Shown here piece by piece: positions 1 through 8,048 of a stretch of 64,000 bases of DNA. This stretch comes from Bacteroidales bacterium (GTDB lineage: Bacteria > Bacteroidota > Bacteroidia > Bacteroidales > UBA932), in the NCBI GenBank assembly GCA_017627955.1, contig JAGAFU010000023.1:39756-103755 (forward strand), written 5' to 3'. Both the position numbers and the translations under genes were made by a program. How positions within the stretch are numbered: the stretch's first letter is position 1; each line of letters begins with the position of its first letter. The notes under the pieces are model-generated. The model was given only the letters and a program-made list of their open reading frames with translations. It searched no databases and was not told the DNA's origin.

Positions 1-1
1 T

Positions 2-766
2 GCCCTTCTGCTTTCCTTCATGTTAGGAATAGGCATCATATTCACAGGTTCCACGCCCCTCAAGAAGGCATTCGATGACTTTGGCGAGATCATCAAGCTG
101 ACCATCGAGAAAGTGATTATCCCGATGCTTCCGCTCTACATCTTCACTATGATCTGCGAGATGGGAGCCCGGGGAGTCATCGGAGTGGTGCTCGGATCCG
201 GATTCAAGATCATCCTGACCGGCTTCGCACTTACCATCGTGTTCCTGGTGATCCAGTACTGCATCGCAGGGATCATAGCCGGCAAGAACCCTTTCAAATG
301 CCTCTGGAACATGGTTCCGGCGTACTTGACGGCATTCTCTATCTGCTCTTCCTCCGCGGCGATCCCCATGACCTCAGCCTGCACCCGCAAGAACGGAGTG
401 CGAGATGACATCGTGGACTTCACTATTCCTCTATGCTCGACCGTACACATGTGCGGATCGACAATCAAGCTCGCCGCCTCGGCGATAGCGGTCGCCTACC
501 TCACTGGCACCCCGATTCCTTTCGCCGTTTATGTCAACTTCGTCCTTCTCCAAGGAATAGCGGCGGTGGCCGCTCCGGGAGTGATGGGAGGAGTCCTGAT
601 GGCCTCGATCGGTCTGCTGGAGTCCGTGATGGGATTCTCCCCGGACCAGACCGCCTTGGTCATGACTCTTTACCTCGCGTTGGACGGCTACGGCCCCGGG
701 TGCAATGTGACAGGTGATGGCGCGATAGCCCTTGTTATAGATAAGTTCTTCGGTAAAGATAAATAA
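2..766 (+). CDS. Dicarboxylate/amino acid:cation symporter, 3' part
   Basis: C-terminal part of a DAACS-family (GltP/SstT/DctA-like) secondary transporter that would import an acidic amino acid or dicarboxylate with Na+ or H+ across the inner membrane. The frame is open to the left edge, so the true start lies outside the window; the first ATG at 20 is internal. Visible family signatures are the serine-rich hairpin motif SSSAAIP (about nt 349-370) and the late helix motif GPGCNVTGDGAIALVID (about nt 690-740), which corresponds to the family's NxxGD substrate and cation site. Hydrophobic segments cover most of the rest. The stop abuts the ATG of the following nitrilase gene, so the two are probably co-transcribed. 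Substrate cannot be decided from this fragment. Confidence 0.85.
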   Translation, partial: ALLLSFMLGIGIIFTGSTPLKKAFDDFGEIIKLTIEKVIIPMLPLYIFTMICEMGARGVIGVVLGSGFKIILTGFALTIVFLVIQYCIAGIIAGKNPFKCLWNMVPAYLTAFSICSSSAAIPMTSACTRKNGVRDDIVDFTIPLCSTVHMCGSTIKLAASAIAVAYLTGTPIPFAVYVNFVLLQGIAAVAAPGVMGGVLMASIGLLESVMGFSPDQTALVMTLYLALDGYGPGCNVTGDGAIALVIDKFFGKDK

Positions 767-2278
767 ATGAATATGAAAAGATTACTCATCCTGGCGATAA
801 GCCTTGCCGCTGTAGCGCTTCCCTCTTTCGGCGCTCCGATGAAGGCCCGTGTCATCCAGCAACCCTTCTCCCTCGACCGCCAAGGCCTTGACGCTTGCTT
901 CGAATGGACCATGGAAGAGCTCAGGAAATGTGACGAATCCCTCGACATCATCGTGCTGCCGGAGTTCTGTGAGGTTCCAGGCAACACGACCTCAAGGGAA
1001 GACTTTCTTGAGACCTCGAGGCGCAACGGCCCTGAAATACTCAAGCTCTGCGCCGAGACCGCAAAGCGTTGTAACTCACTGATTTTCGCCGGAGTCGTAG
1101 ACACCAGCTTGGAGGTCCCGAGAAACGCAATGTACGTCTTCGACAGGAACGGGGAGATCATCGGTGAATATTTCAAGGAGCACCTCACAAGGGGCGAGTG
1201 GGACAAGCTCGACATGAGGTACACCCAGGAATGGACGCAGCCTTATATTCTTGACATAGAAGGGGTTCGCTACGCTTTCATGACCTGCTACGACTTCTAT
1301 TTCTACGAGAATTACTCCAACATCGCACGTTGGAAGCCGGATGTCATTGTCGGAGTCTCGCACCAGCGCAGCGACACATTCCGGGCGTTGGACATCATCA
1401 ACACCTTCTGCGCCTACAACACCGGAGCCTATCTCGTCAGGGCATCGGTCTCAATGGGACTCGCCTCCGAACTCGGCGGCTGCTCATGCGTCGTCGCCCC
1501 TACAGGGGAAATACTCGGCACCCTCCGTTCTGAGGTGGCCAGCCTGGACGTGACCTTCGACCCCAAGAAGAAATACCTTAAGCCGGCCGGCTATGGCAAT
1601 CCGCCAGCGCTTCACTCCGAGTACATTGAGATCGGCCGCAGACCATGGAAATACCGTCCCGGCGGCGGGGCTATCGTTCCTCCTTTCGACGAGGCGCCCG
1701 CCAAGAGGCTCTGCGCGGTTGACGGCCTTTCATCCCTCGCTTCCGAGAGCCTTCTCGGGGCCCTCGGTGCCGCGGCGGCAGTCGGAGCTTCTGAAATATC
1801 ATTCGCTGTCAGCCCCACGGAAAACAGTTTCAAAGCCCTCGGCGAAATCCTGAGAAAACTTTCCTGCCATGCGATAATGAATATCCATCTTGACGGGAAG
1901 GCGTGGAGCATTGAAAGCATCAGGGAACTCCTCACCAACATATTCGTTTACGACGCCCTCGGACATGTCTATCTTACTTCTTCCGACAAAGCGACTCTCG
2001 CAGCCCTGAAAGAGACAGGAACCAAGATTCCGCTGTGCCTCGCTGGTAAAGAAGGCAAGGACATCGTCGATGAGGCCGCTTCTATCGGCTGCGCCGCCAT
2101 TGAGCTTCCTGCCGGGCTCATTGACGCTGAGATCGCCCGGAAAGCCGGGGAAAAAGGCTTGAGAGTAGGAGCGGTCGCCGGAACGAATGACGAGGCCGCC
2201 AAAGCTCTGGAGGCGGGTGCCCAAACCATCCTGACCGGAGATTATCTGGCGCTAACAAAATCCACCGGCCTGAAATAG
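767..2278 (+). CDS. Secreted nitrilase-superfamily hydrolase fused to a GDPD-like barrel
   Basis: Signal peptide (residues 1-23), then a carbon-nitrogen hydrolase domain (about 27-300) with the full Glu-Lys-Cys triad: Glu66 in LPEF, Lys137 in FKEHL and Cys174 in TCYDFYF. It should cleave an amide or nitrile bond outside the cytoplasm. The remaining 200 residues resemble the second half of a glycerophosphodiester phosphodiesterase TIM barrel (MNIHLDGK, then a C-terminal AQTILTGDYL like the family's GxDGIITDYP). The family's HRG and ExD/HD catalytic residues are not visible, so this part looks inactive. The gene starts directly after the symporter stop; Met at 773 is an equally good start. Co-location with a symporter and a glycoside hydrolase suggests scavenging of an amide-linked compound. 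Substrate unknown. Confidence 0.75.
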   Translation: MNMKRLLILAISLAAVALPSFGAPMKARVIQQPFSLDRQGLDACFEWTMEELRKCDESLDIIVLPEFCEVPGNTTSREDFLETSRRNGPEILKLCAETAKRCNSLIFAGVVDTSLEVPRNAMYVFDRNGEIIGEYFKEHLTRGEWDKLDMRYTQEWTQPYILDIEGVRYAFMTCYDFYFYENYSNIARWKPDVIVGVSHQRSDTFRALDIINTFCAYNTGAYLVRASVSMGLASELGGCSCVVAPTGEILGTLRSEVASLDVTFDPKKKYLKPAGYGNPPALHSEYIEIGRRPWKYRPGGGAIVPPFDEAPAKRLCAVDGLSSLASESLLGALGAAAAVGASEISFAVSPTENSFKALGEILRKLSCHAIMNIHLDGKAWSIESIRELLTNIFVYDALGHVYLTSSDKATLAALKETGTKIPLCLAGKEGKDIVDEAASIGCAAIELPAGLIDAEIARKAGEKGLRVGAVAGTNDEAAKALEAGAQTILTGDYLALTKSTGLK

Positions 2279-2296
2279 AACTATTTCCGAATAGAT

Positions 2297-4261
2297 ATGA
2301 GAAAGATTATATTGTTAGTTTCAGCAGCGTTGGCGATCTTCTCGTCTTGCGGGACACCCGTTCCTGAGGCCGAGGCTGACTCCCCTCTCTACAGCAGCCA
2401 CAAACCCTACACCCGGTGGTGGTGGTTCTCTTCCGAAATCGACAAGAAGGATGTTAGGGATCAACTCATCTGGCTCAAAGACCATGAGTTCGGAGGAGTG
2501 GAGATCGCCTGGGTGTATCCCATGTTCCTCAAAACTGACACTCCCCACCCCGACTTCCTTTCCCCGGAATGGAGCGAGCCGGTCGCATACGCCAAGAAAG
2601 TGGCTGATTCCCTGGGACTTGGATGCGACTACACCTACGGTACCCTATGGCCTTTCAGCGATGTGGATCTCCCGGAGGGTGACCAGACCCGCACCTATTC
2701 CGACTCCGTTGAAGTCGCCCGCAGACCTCTGACCTGGGACCACCCCAGAGAGGCCAGGATCCTCAACCACCTGGATCGGAAGGCTTTCGGACGATATGCC
2801 CAGAAGATGGATAAGGGCTTGGCCGAAGCCTACAAAGGATCCAAATCAGGAATATTCGTTGACTCCTGGGAGGTTGAGACGGATTATCTTTGGACTCCGG
2901 GTTTCGGAGAAGAGTTCAAAAAGCAGCATGGCTACGACATTGAGCCTTACATGAAAGAGCGCACCCTCAAGGACAAGTCCAACGAGGATGTCCTTTACGA
3001 CTACATGAAAACCATGTCCGGATACGTCTTGGACGAGTTCTACATCCCTTTCACTGAAAACGCCAGGGCTAACGGCGGTTTCTCAAGAGCCCAGTGCGGA
3101 GGGGCCCCCACCGACCTGCTGACAGCATTCACAGTCGTGGATATTCCTGAGACAGAGGCGATTCTATACGAGCCCTGCTTCAGCAAAATAGCCGCCTCGG
3201 CCGCAACTTTGGCCAGCAAGGACGCGGTCACCTCCGAGACCTTTACCTGCATGTACGGATGGACCAGCCTTCGCTACAAGAACGGCCACGGCCAAAGTCC
3301 CCACCAGGGACGGGAGCAGATCGCGGACCTGAAACTCGTGTGCGACGCCCTTTTCGCGACGGGAACGAACCAGATCATCTGGCACGGATTCGCTTTCAAC
3401 AAGGTCGGGAGGCTCGACAACTGGTTCTACACCACCTGCCAGGTCAGCACCAGGGATGAGGATAACCTCTCCGGAGAAGAGCTGACCAAGTTCAACCGCT
3501 ACATGACAACCGTCTCGGACTACATGCGTTCAGGTCGCAACTACAGCGACGTGGCGGTCTATATTCCTATGGAGGACGCCTGGATGGGCGGGCCATATCC
3601 GAAGGAAGTCACCGACAAGATGGCTTGGGCTCTCGGGGAATATGAGATGCGTTACATCAAAACCCCGGAGTCCCTCAAAGGACGCCAGCCCCTCTGGGTA
3701 AACGGCCATTTCCTTTCCTCGGCAAGCTACTCCGATGGGGTCCTGCGCTGCGGGGACGCGTTGTTCAAAGCCCTTTACGTCGATGTCAAGCACATGGACT
3801 ACTCCTCTCTCAAGAGCATCCTCGCCCTAGCCAAGCAGGGGCTCCCTGTCCTCGTCGCCAGCAGGCCTTCAGAGCCTGGCAAGATCAAGCACGAGGACTA
3901 CGATTCCCTTCTCGATGAGTTGTGCGCCCTTCCTTCAGTGTCTGAAAATGAAACTGTCATACCCGGTGAAGCTCTTGTGGAAGGGAAGGATATTCCCGAC
4001 TTCTGGTGCAGGGAAGACGGGAATACGATGTACATTTTCTTCGCAAATCCGCTCGCGAGCACGATCAGTTATCCGCTCGAATATTGTTACGCTTTCTCCG
4101 ACAAAGGCAGCCAGCGTGTTGTCACCATCAACCACCACGGCCGTAGCGACGAGGTCAAGCTGGATTTCCAACCGATGGAATCCATTCTGTTAAAAGCAGA
4201 TAAGAGCGGAGTGAAAAAGATTGACCTGGGATATTCGCCGACACGGCTTAAGGAAGATTAA
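2297..4261 (+). CDS. Putative glycoside hydrolase lipoprotein (GH106-like)
   Basis: Lipoprotein signal with lipobox Cys18 (IFSSC), so probably attached to the outer membrane. Just after it comes a tryptophan-rich RWWWFSS segment (residues 40-46), followed by KKDVRDQLIWLKDHEFGGVEI. This resembles the start of GH106 alpha-L-rhamnosidase-like proteins, where an (R/V)WWxW stretch precedes a barrel. At 654 residues it is shorter than usual GH106 proteins (about 850-1000) and seems to lack the C-terminal beta-sandwich. It follows the nitrilase gene after 18 bp on the same strand and its last 4 bp overlap the end of the convergent EamA gene. The family call rests on N-terminal resemblance only; catalytic residues were not assigned. 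A role in removing a terminal deoxy sugar is an inference. Confidence 0.6.
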   Translation: MRKIILLVSAALAIFSSCGTPVPEAEADSPLYSSHKPYTRWWWFSSEIDKKDVRDQLIWLKDHEFGGVEIAWVYPMFLKTDTPHPDFLSPEWSEPVAYAKKVADSLGLGCDYTYGTLWPFSDVDLPEGDQTRTYSDSVEVARRPLTWDHPREARILNHLDRKAFGRYAQKMDKGLAEAYKGSKSGIFVDSWEVETDYLWTPGFGEEFKKQHGYDIEPYMKERTLKDKSNEDVLYDYMKTMSGYVLDEFYIPFTENARANGGFSRAQCGGAPTDLLTAFTVVDIPETEAILYEPCFSKIAASAATLASKDAVTSETFTCMYGWTSLRYKNGHGQSPHQGREQIADLKLVCDALFATGTNQIIWHGFAFNKVGRLDNWFYTTCQVSTRDEDNLSGEELTKFNRYMTTVSDYMRSGRNYSDVAVYIPMEDAWMGGPYPKEVTDKMAWALGEYEMRYIKTPESLKGRQPLWVNGHFLSSASYSDGVLRCGDALFKALYVDVKHMDYSSLKSILALAKQGLPVLVASRPSEPGKIKHEDYDSLLDELCALPSVSENETVIPGEALVEGKDIPDFWCREDGNTMYIFFANPLASTISYPLEYCYAFSDKGSQRVVTINHHGRSDEVKLDFQPMESILLKADKSGVKKIDLGYSPTRLKED

Positions 4262-5184
4262 CTCCTTTGCCGTTGCCCGGCCAAGATAACGCCGGCAAGA
4301 ATAGCGACCGAGCCGATCATGGACACAGGGGTCATTCTCTCACCGAGGATGACCGCTGCTGTTATAAGAGTGAACACCGGATTGAGGTAAACATAGTTCG
4401 TTGATGTCACATTGCCAAGTTTAGACATAGCGACGTTCCATGCCACGAAACAAGCCAGGGACGCTATAAGCCCGAGGAACAGCAAGTTAAGATAAACTAC
4501 CGGCTGGCTGAGGATAGAAACGGAGAATGAGTCGGCGGACCCGGCAAGGAACGGGATAATGGTCAGCAGCCCGTAAAAGAACACCTTCCTGGTGGCCATC
4601 AGAGCTCCATAATCCTTTGTCATCTGGCCCATGAACATGCTGTAAAGCGCCCAGCACAGGGCGGCTCCTATAGACAGGAGATCCCCTTTCAGGGAAAGTT
4701 CCACGCTTGATCCTTCGAAAAGGACCATGGCCATACCGACAAGGGCGAGCAAAGTACCTCCGACGAGCGGGAATCCTAATTTGACATCCTCAAGACCGTC
4801 AGCGAACCTCCCTTTGAGAAACTTCCTGGCAATTAGCGTGAATAGTGCCGTGAAGACCGGTGCGACGCAAACGAGGAAAGCCACATTACTGGCCTGGGCG
4901 TATGCCAGGGCGGTATTCTCGGTCAGGAAATAAAACGAGCCCCCGGTGATTCCCAAAAACAGGAACACTAGCTCATCCGTCCAGCCGCGGGAAAACAATC
5001 TGGTCTCTCCTTTGCCGACGCAAAGCACCCAGATCCCGGTATAGGCAAGAGCGAAACGCACGGCGAAGATCGCGGCAGGATTCATTCCCGCGTTAATCAG
5101 TGTCTTGGTGCAGACAAAAGTCACCCCCCAGACCGCCACGACGGCCAGGGCAAGAAGATGAAACAAGGCTTTTCTTGATGACAT
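4258..5184 (-). CDS. EamA-family (DMT superfamily) transporter
   Basis: 308-residue inner-membrane protein with ten hydrophobic segments arranged as two EamA repeats (about residues 8-145 and 160-300), the normal size for RhaT/YdcZ-like drug/metabolite transporters. The N-terminal helix contains AVWGVTFVCTK, a typical first-helix motif (W-G-x-x-F). The second repeat ends VILGERMTPVSMIGSVAILAG-like, with the conserved glutamate of the family (GE). Likely exports a metabolite or amino acid; the substrate cannot be read from sequence. Convergent with the upstream glycoside hydrolase gene (4-bp overlap of ends) and divergent from the SGNH hydrolase gene, with 49 bp between starts. Confidence 0.85.
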   Translation of the reverse strand: MSSRKALFHLLALAVVAVWGVTFVCTKTLINAGMNPAAIFAVRFALAYTGIWVLCVGKGETRLFSRGWTDELVFLFLGITGGSFYFLTENTALAYAQASNVAFLVCVAPVFTALFTLIARKFLKGRFADGLEDVKLGFPLVGGTLLALVGMAMVLFEGSSVELSLKGDLLSIGAALCWALYSMFMGQMTKDYGALMATRKVFFYGLLTIIPFLAGSADSFSVSILSQPVVYLNLLFLGLIASLACFVAWNVAMSKLGNVTSTNYVYLNPVFTLITAAVILGERMTPVSMIGSVAILAGVILAGQRQRS

Positions 5185-5221
5185 TCAGTAAAATTCGCGC
5201 CGCCAATATACGAAAAATCCA

Positions 5222-5229
5222 TATCTTTA
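5222..5229 (+). promoter_or_regulatory. Putative -7 element of the SGNH hydrolase gene
   Basis: TATCTTTA matches the Bacteroidota -7 consensus TAnnTTTG at all but the last base. It ends only 4 bases before the ATG at 5234, so the transcript would have almost no leader. No clear -33 TTTG is visible. Confidence 0.35.
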
Positions 5230-5233
5230 CGTC

Positions 5234-5998
5234 ATGAAAAGAACGACCTTCACACTTATCGCCACCATTCTGGCGGCCTTATTTTCACTTTCAGGCAATA
5301 ATCTCCAGGCACAGGGGAAACGTGTCGTGTTCATAGGAGACTCAATCACTGACGGCAACTGGGGCTGCGTGTACGGCTATAAACCTACTTCCGCGGAGAG
5401 GAGCCACACGGACTTCAACCATATTTATGGCCACAGCTACATGATGCTTGTAGCCACCGATTTCCAAAGCAAGAAGCCCAAAGCTGGTTACCGATTTTTC
5501 AACCGGGGCTTCAGCGGCCACAAGTTATCCGACTTGGAGGGTCGTTGGAAGGAAGATGTCCTTGATCTCAATCCTGATGTCGTGTCAATCCTCATTGGGG
5601 TCAACGACATGTGGAACTATTTCAATGTCAAGCCTGGAGAGCGTTCCGCTTTTGATTTTGACTCTTGGAAAGAGCGTTACCGCACCCTGCTCATGAAGAC
5701 CAGGGAACAGAACCCCGCGGTGAAACTGGTTCTCTGCACGCCTTTCCTGGCAAAGGAAGGCTCAGCCGGTCTTCGGGTCGATTACGATGAACGGAAAGAG
5801 ATGGTCACCCGCATTGCCGGAATAGTCCGGGAACTCGCATCGGAGACTGGAGCTACCCTTGTCCCCTTCGACGAGCTCTTCGCAAAGCTCATAGAGACAG
5901 AGCCGGAGCCCTGCTACTGGATCTGGGACGGGATTCACCCCACCCCCGCCGGCCACCGCCGCATGGCCAACCTCTGGGAAAAGAAAGTCCGCCTCTGA
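5234..5998 (+). CDS. Secreted SGNH/GDSL-family hydrolase (esterase)
   Basis: Signal peptide of about 26 residues, then a complete SGNH hydrolase. Block I is FIGDSITDG with nucleophile Ser37; block III is GVNDMWNYF (Gly and Asn of the oxyanion hole are present); block V is DGIHPTPAGH with Asp232 and His235. At 254 residues it is a single-domain enzyme, typical of carbohydrate esterases that remove acetyl groups from glycans, though lipases share the fold. It acts in the periplasm or outside the cell. It is monocistronic: divergent from the transporter on the left and followed by the repeat-flanked transposase cassette on the right. Confidence 0.88.
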   Translation: MKRTTFTLIATILAALFSLSGNNLQAQGKRVVFIGDSITDGNWGCVYGYKPTSAERSHTDFNHIYGHSYMMLVATDFQSKKPKAGYRFFNRGFSGHKLSDLEGRWKEDVLDLNPDVVSILIGVNDMWNYFNVKPGERSAFDFDSWKERYRTLLMKTREQNPAVKLVLCTPFLAKEGSAGLRVDYDERKEMVTRIAGIVRELASETGATLVPFDELFAKLIETEPEPCYWIWDGIHPTPAGHRRMANLWEKKVRL

Positions 5999-6042
5999 AG
6001 CATCTAAATCCTCGACTAAACCTCATTAAACCGACCTACCGC

Positions 6043-6129
6043 TCCCCTCGTCCCACAAACACGGACGGAAGCGACGATATTGGCCTAAAACGCCGCCCTC
6101 GTCCTTGCTTTCAGGACGAGGGCGACACT
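6043..6129 (+). repeat. REP-like repeat, copy A
   Basis: Same sequence and orientation as 7926-8012 apart from a few differences in the first third. The second half is a perfect hairpin: 12-bp arms CGCCCTCGTCCT (6094-6105) and its complement (6113-6124) around a 7-base loop. The first part forms a weaker hairpin (CGTCC...GGACG). It lies 18 bases beyond the restored stop of the transposase (6148-6150). Confidence 0.85.
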
Positions 6130-6147
6130 ATCAACATAAGGGGGATA

Positions 6148-6384
6148 TCAAATTCGGTCGAGAGATTGTATGACTGAACTGACCGGGATCCCCGTTACGC
6201 GAGCCATTTGCTCCACATTAGAGGAAAAACGATATCTTAATTGCCTGAATAATTCTGTCAACTGCTCTTGTTCTAGACTCGAGACAGAACCAACACCAAA
6301 AAGAGCGCTACATAGATCTGGCAATGAGGCTATTATGATCTGATCTTTAAACGATGGGATCGAGGAATCTACTGAATTCTGCCT
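6148..6384 (-). pseudogene. Out-of-frame C-terminal part of the RAYT transposase
   Basis: Directly after the A8 tract the minus strand stays open for 78 codons in the +1 frame and ends at TGA 6148-6150. It encodes IASLPDLCSALFG, then LTELFRQLRYRFSS and ARVTGIPVSSVIQSLDRI. The last part looks like the small helix-turn-helix tail seen at the end of many Bacteroidota RAYT proteins. Joined to the upstream frame it gives a protein of 289 residues, a normal length for the family. Removing one A from the tract restores the frame, so this is either an indel mutation, an assembly error, or a slippage-controlled fusion. Confidence 0.75.
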
Positions 6385-7018
6385 TTTTTTTGGCTTTTGA
6401 AGAATTCATCAGGAAGTAATTGTACCGTTTAGGCGTTCTGAACACCGATTCTACGAACTTGACTTTAACATACGACTCCGGTAGAATATACCCATCTTTA
6501 CCAACCCGCAAATTTCCAGGAAGTTTAACTTTACTGTGGAGAAATCTAGCCTGATGCCTTCCAGAAAAACAACAAAGACTCTTTCCCTCGTGAGGATAAG
6601 CTTTGAAGAATGCCCCGCCTGTTCCCCATGGGTAAGAGAAGGGTTCAGCACAAATATTCGCAGCCACACAATTCATCTGGACGTATGCTATCGCTCTCTC
6701 CAAAGATTCATCTTCCAGACTCAATTCCTGAATATCATTCTTATTGCCTCGCAAGAGTTCTTTAACCCCATACTTCAGGCGGAAATATCTGGAATACTGC
6801 TTCTTAAGTTCATTGATAAACATCTCGGCCATCCATTTCTCGCATTCAAGCACAAAATGGACATGGTTAGACATCAAGATGAAAGCGAGTACAGACACTT
6901 TCAAGGTAAAAGCGACTACCGCGACAAGGTTCATCGCGACAACGAAATCATCAGAGTCCCTAAACCAAACCTTATCTTCAAGATGCTCAGTAGTAACCAG
7001 GTAGTATTTCATGATCAA
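6347..7018 (-). CDS. IS200-like / REP-associated tyrosine (Y1 HUH) transposase
   Basis: Single-strand DNA transposase of the Y1 HUH family. The HUH motif is MSNHVHFVLE with His52 and His54 for metal binding; the likely catalytic Tyr112 is in AYVQMNCVAANI, followed by FSYPWGTGG, which matches the RAYT pattern Y-x-x-x-N-P-V-x-A ... Y-P-W-S-S. FVESVFRTPKRYNYFL near residue 190 is also typical. The frame ends at 6347 shortly after AAAAAAAAG (6384-6391 on the other strand as T8); the expected C-terminus continues in another frame to 6148. The start ATG overlaps the TGA of the HD-like gene by 4 bases, so the two are translationally coupled. It would nick and join REP-type hairpins; activity of the truncated form is uncertain. 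Confidence 0.85.
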   Translation of the reverse strand: MIMKYYLVTTEHLEDKVWFRDSDDFVVAMNLVAVVAFTLKVSVLAFILMSNHVHFVLECEKWMAEMFINELKKQYSRYFRLKYGVKELLRGNKNDIQELSLEDESLERAIAYVQMNCVAANICAEPFSYPWGTGGAFFKAYPHEGKSLCCFSGRHQARFLHSKVKLPGNLRVGKDGYILPESYVKVKFVESVFRTPKRYNYFLMNSSKAKKKAEFSRFLDPIV

Positions 7019-7857
7019 AAAGGCAATTCTAGATCATCTTCAGATTCCCATTGTTCATCAGATTGTTCATAATACTCCAAGGCCAATGTGTCAGCATGCC
7101 ACTCATCAAACCACCTCATGACTTGCCTTGCATTGTCTTCCCGCAGCTCAGGGGAAAAATCGCCGGGAAGATGTTCCAGCTTATTATACCTACCAAGCAA
7201 CTCGATTGTCTGGCTATATTTTTCTATAAGATTATTTCTCTCTTTTTCGGAGATAGGGCGCAGTAGCAAACAGTCGTCATCTTCAGGAACACGTCGGGAT
7301 AATGTACCGTTCCTTCTGATTTTTATACCCACAACATAGTGTTTCTTCCAAGGCAAGGCATAATAATGAGGACCGTATGCCGCATCCGGGTCGTTGAGTA
7401 TTCTCAACTTGTCTTCCAAATCGTATATCAGGACATTCCGGGCGACTCGATTTGCCGCAATAGAATAGACCCACATACGATAGTCTTTCGTCATCTCCGT
7501 TTCAGACACTAGCCACTCATTCAGCTGATCCCCTTCCAAGTCTTGTGGCCTGTTGAGATTAAGGAGATCAGCCTCCGTCAAATCATCCGATGCTTTCAAA
7601 CGGAAAGGTTTGCCGGGATATACGAACAGATCCAAAGCCGGTTTCCACAGAGGAGATTCTTCTACATCACAAGAGAATAACCCCCTCGCATAAGAGGAGC
7701 CACCATAGACTTCGTGCATCAGGCCAACCACCATCTCATCGAAATTTCTGGCCTTTGCCATTACCCTAAAAGAGTGGGCTACAACAGGGATTCTGCCAGA
7801 TCCCCAATCCAATGACGTCAAGTCAAGGATACTTAGACATTGATTTAAGATCATCAT
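7015..7857 (-). CDS. HD-domain-like protein coupled to the RAYT transposase
   Basis: 280 residues, no signal peptide, acidic C-terminus (EQWESEDDLELPF). The N-terminal third resembles the RelA/SpoT-type HD phosphohydrolase fold: a first histidine in PVVAHSFRVM (His28), then VVGLMHEVYGGS where an HD would be expected (His48-Glu49, so HE instead of HD), and much later ARNVLIYDLEDKLRIL (Asp147), like the VKLADLxDN helix of that family. The residues between and after are not recognised. It has its own upstream repeat (7926-8012) and ends inside the transposase start codon, which strongly suggests a shared function or shared mobility. Whether it is an active nucleotide hydrolase is unknown; the HD-to-HE change argues for caution. 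Met at 7854 is an alternative start. Confidence 0.6.
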   Translation of the reverse strand: MMILNQCLSILDLTSLDWGSGRIPVVAHSFRVMAKARNFDEMVVGLMHEVYGGSSYARGLFSCDVEESPLWKPALDLFVYPGKPFRLKASDDLTEADLLNLNRPQDLEGDQLNEWLVSETEMTKDYRMWVYSIAANRVARNVLIYDLEDKLRILNDPDAAYGPHYYALPWKKHYVVGIKIRRNGTLSRRVPEDDDCLLLRPISEKERNNLIEKYSQTIELLGRYNKLEHLPGDFSPELREDNARQVMRWFDEWHADTLALEYYEQSDEQWESEDDLELPF

Positions 7858-7925
7858 GGTTTAAATTAGATTAAGATAACTTCCCCTAAATATAATCAAA
7901 TCTTCTGGACTTTTAACCAGAATGT

Positions 7926-8012
7926 TCCCCTCGTCCCAAAAATAGGGACGAAAGCGACGATATTGGCCTAAAACGCCGCCCTCGTCCTTGCTTTCAGGAC
8001 GAGGGCGACACT
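7926..8012 (+). repeat. REP-like repeat, copy B
   Basis: Direct copy of 6043-6129. It has the same perfect 12-bp hairpin with 7-base loop, and a better first hairpin (TCGTCCC and GGGACGA around 7 bases). The hairpins share the core CTCGTCC and are joined by GCGACGATATTGGCC. It sits between the HD-like gene start (7857) and the end of the GH31-GH78 gene (8049). Confidence 0.85.
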
Positions 8013-8048
8013 TATGTCAAACCGTGGTTACTAAACTCGAAGAAAAGG

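Larger units (their letters stand above)
6043..8012. mobile_element. RAYT transposase + HD-like gene cassette bounded by 87-bp repeats
   Basis: A 1970-bp unit whose two ends are near-identical 87-bp sequences in the same orientation (6043-6129 and 7926-8012). Between them lie only two genes, both on the minus strand and overlapping by 4 bases: an HD-like protein and an IS200-like Y1 (REP-associated, RAYT) transposase that is frameshifted near its 3' end. The unit is visibly richer in A+T than the flanking glycoside hydrolase and esterase genes. RAYT genes are known to be bounded by REP palindromes in many bacteria; the HD-like partner is the unusual part. The repeats may be the hairpins recognised by the transposase, which is an inference. 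Confidence 0.7.

Noticed and set aside
6376-6400. Programmed -1 frameshift at AAAAAAG, as in dnaX
   Set aside because: The -1 frame meets TAG within five codons; only the +1 frame carries the tail.
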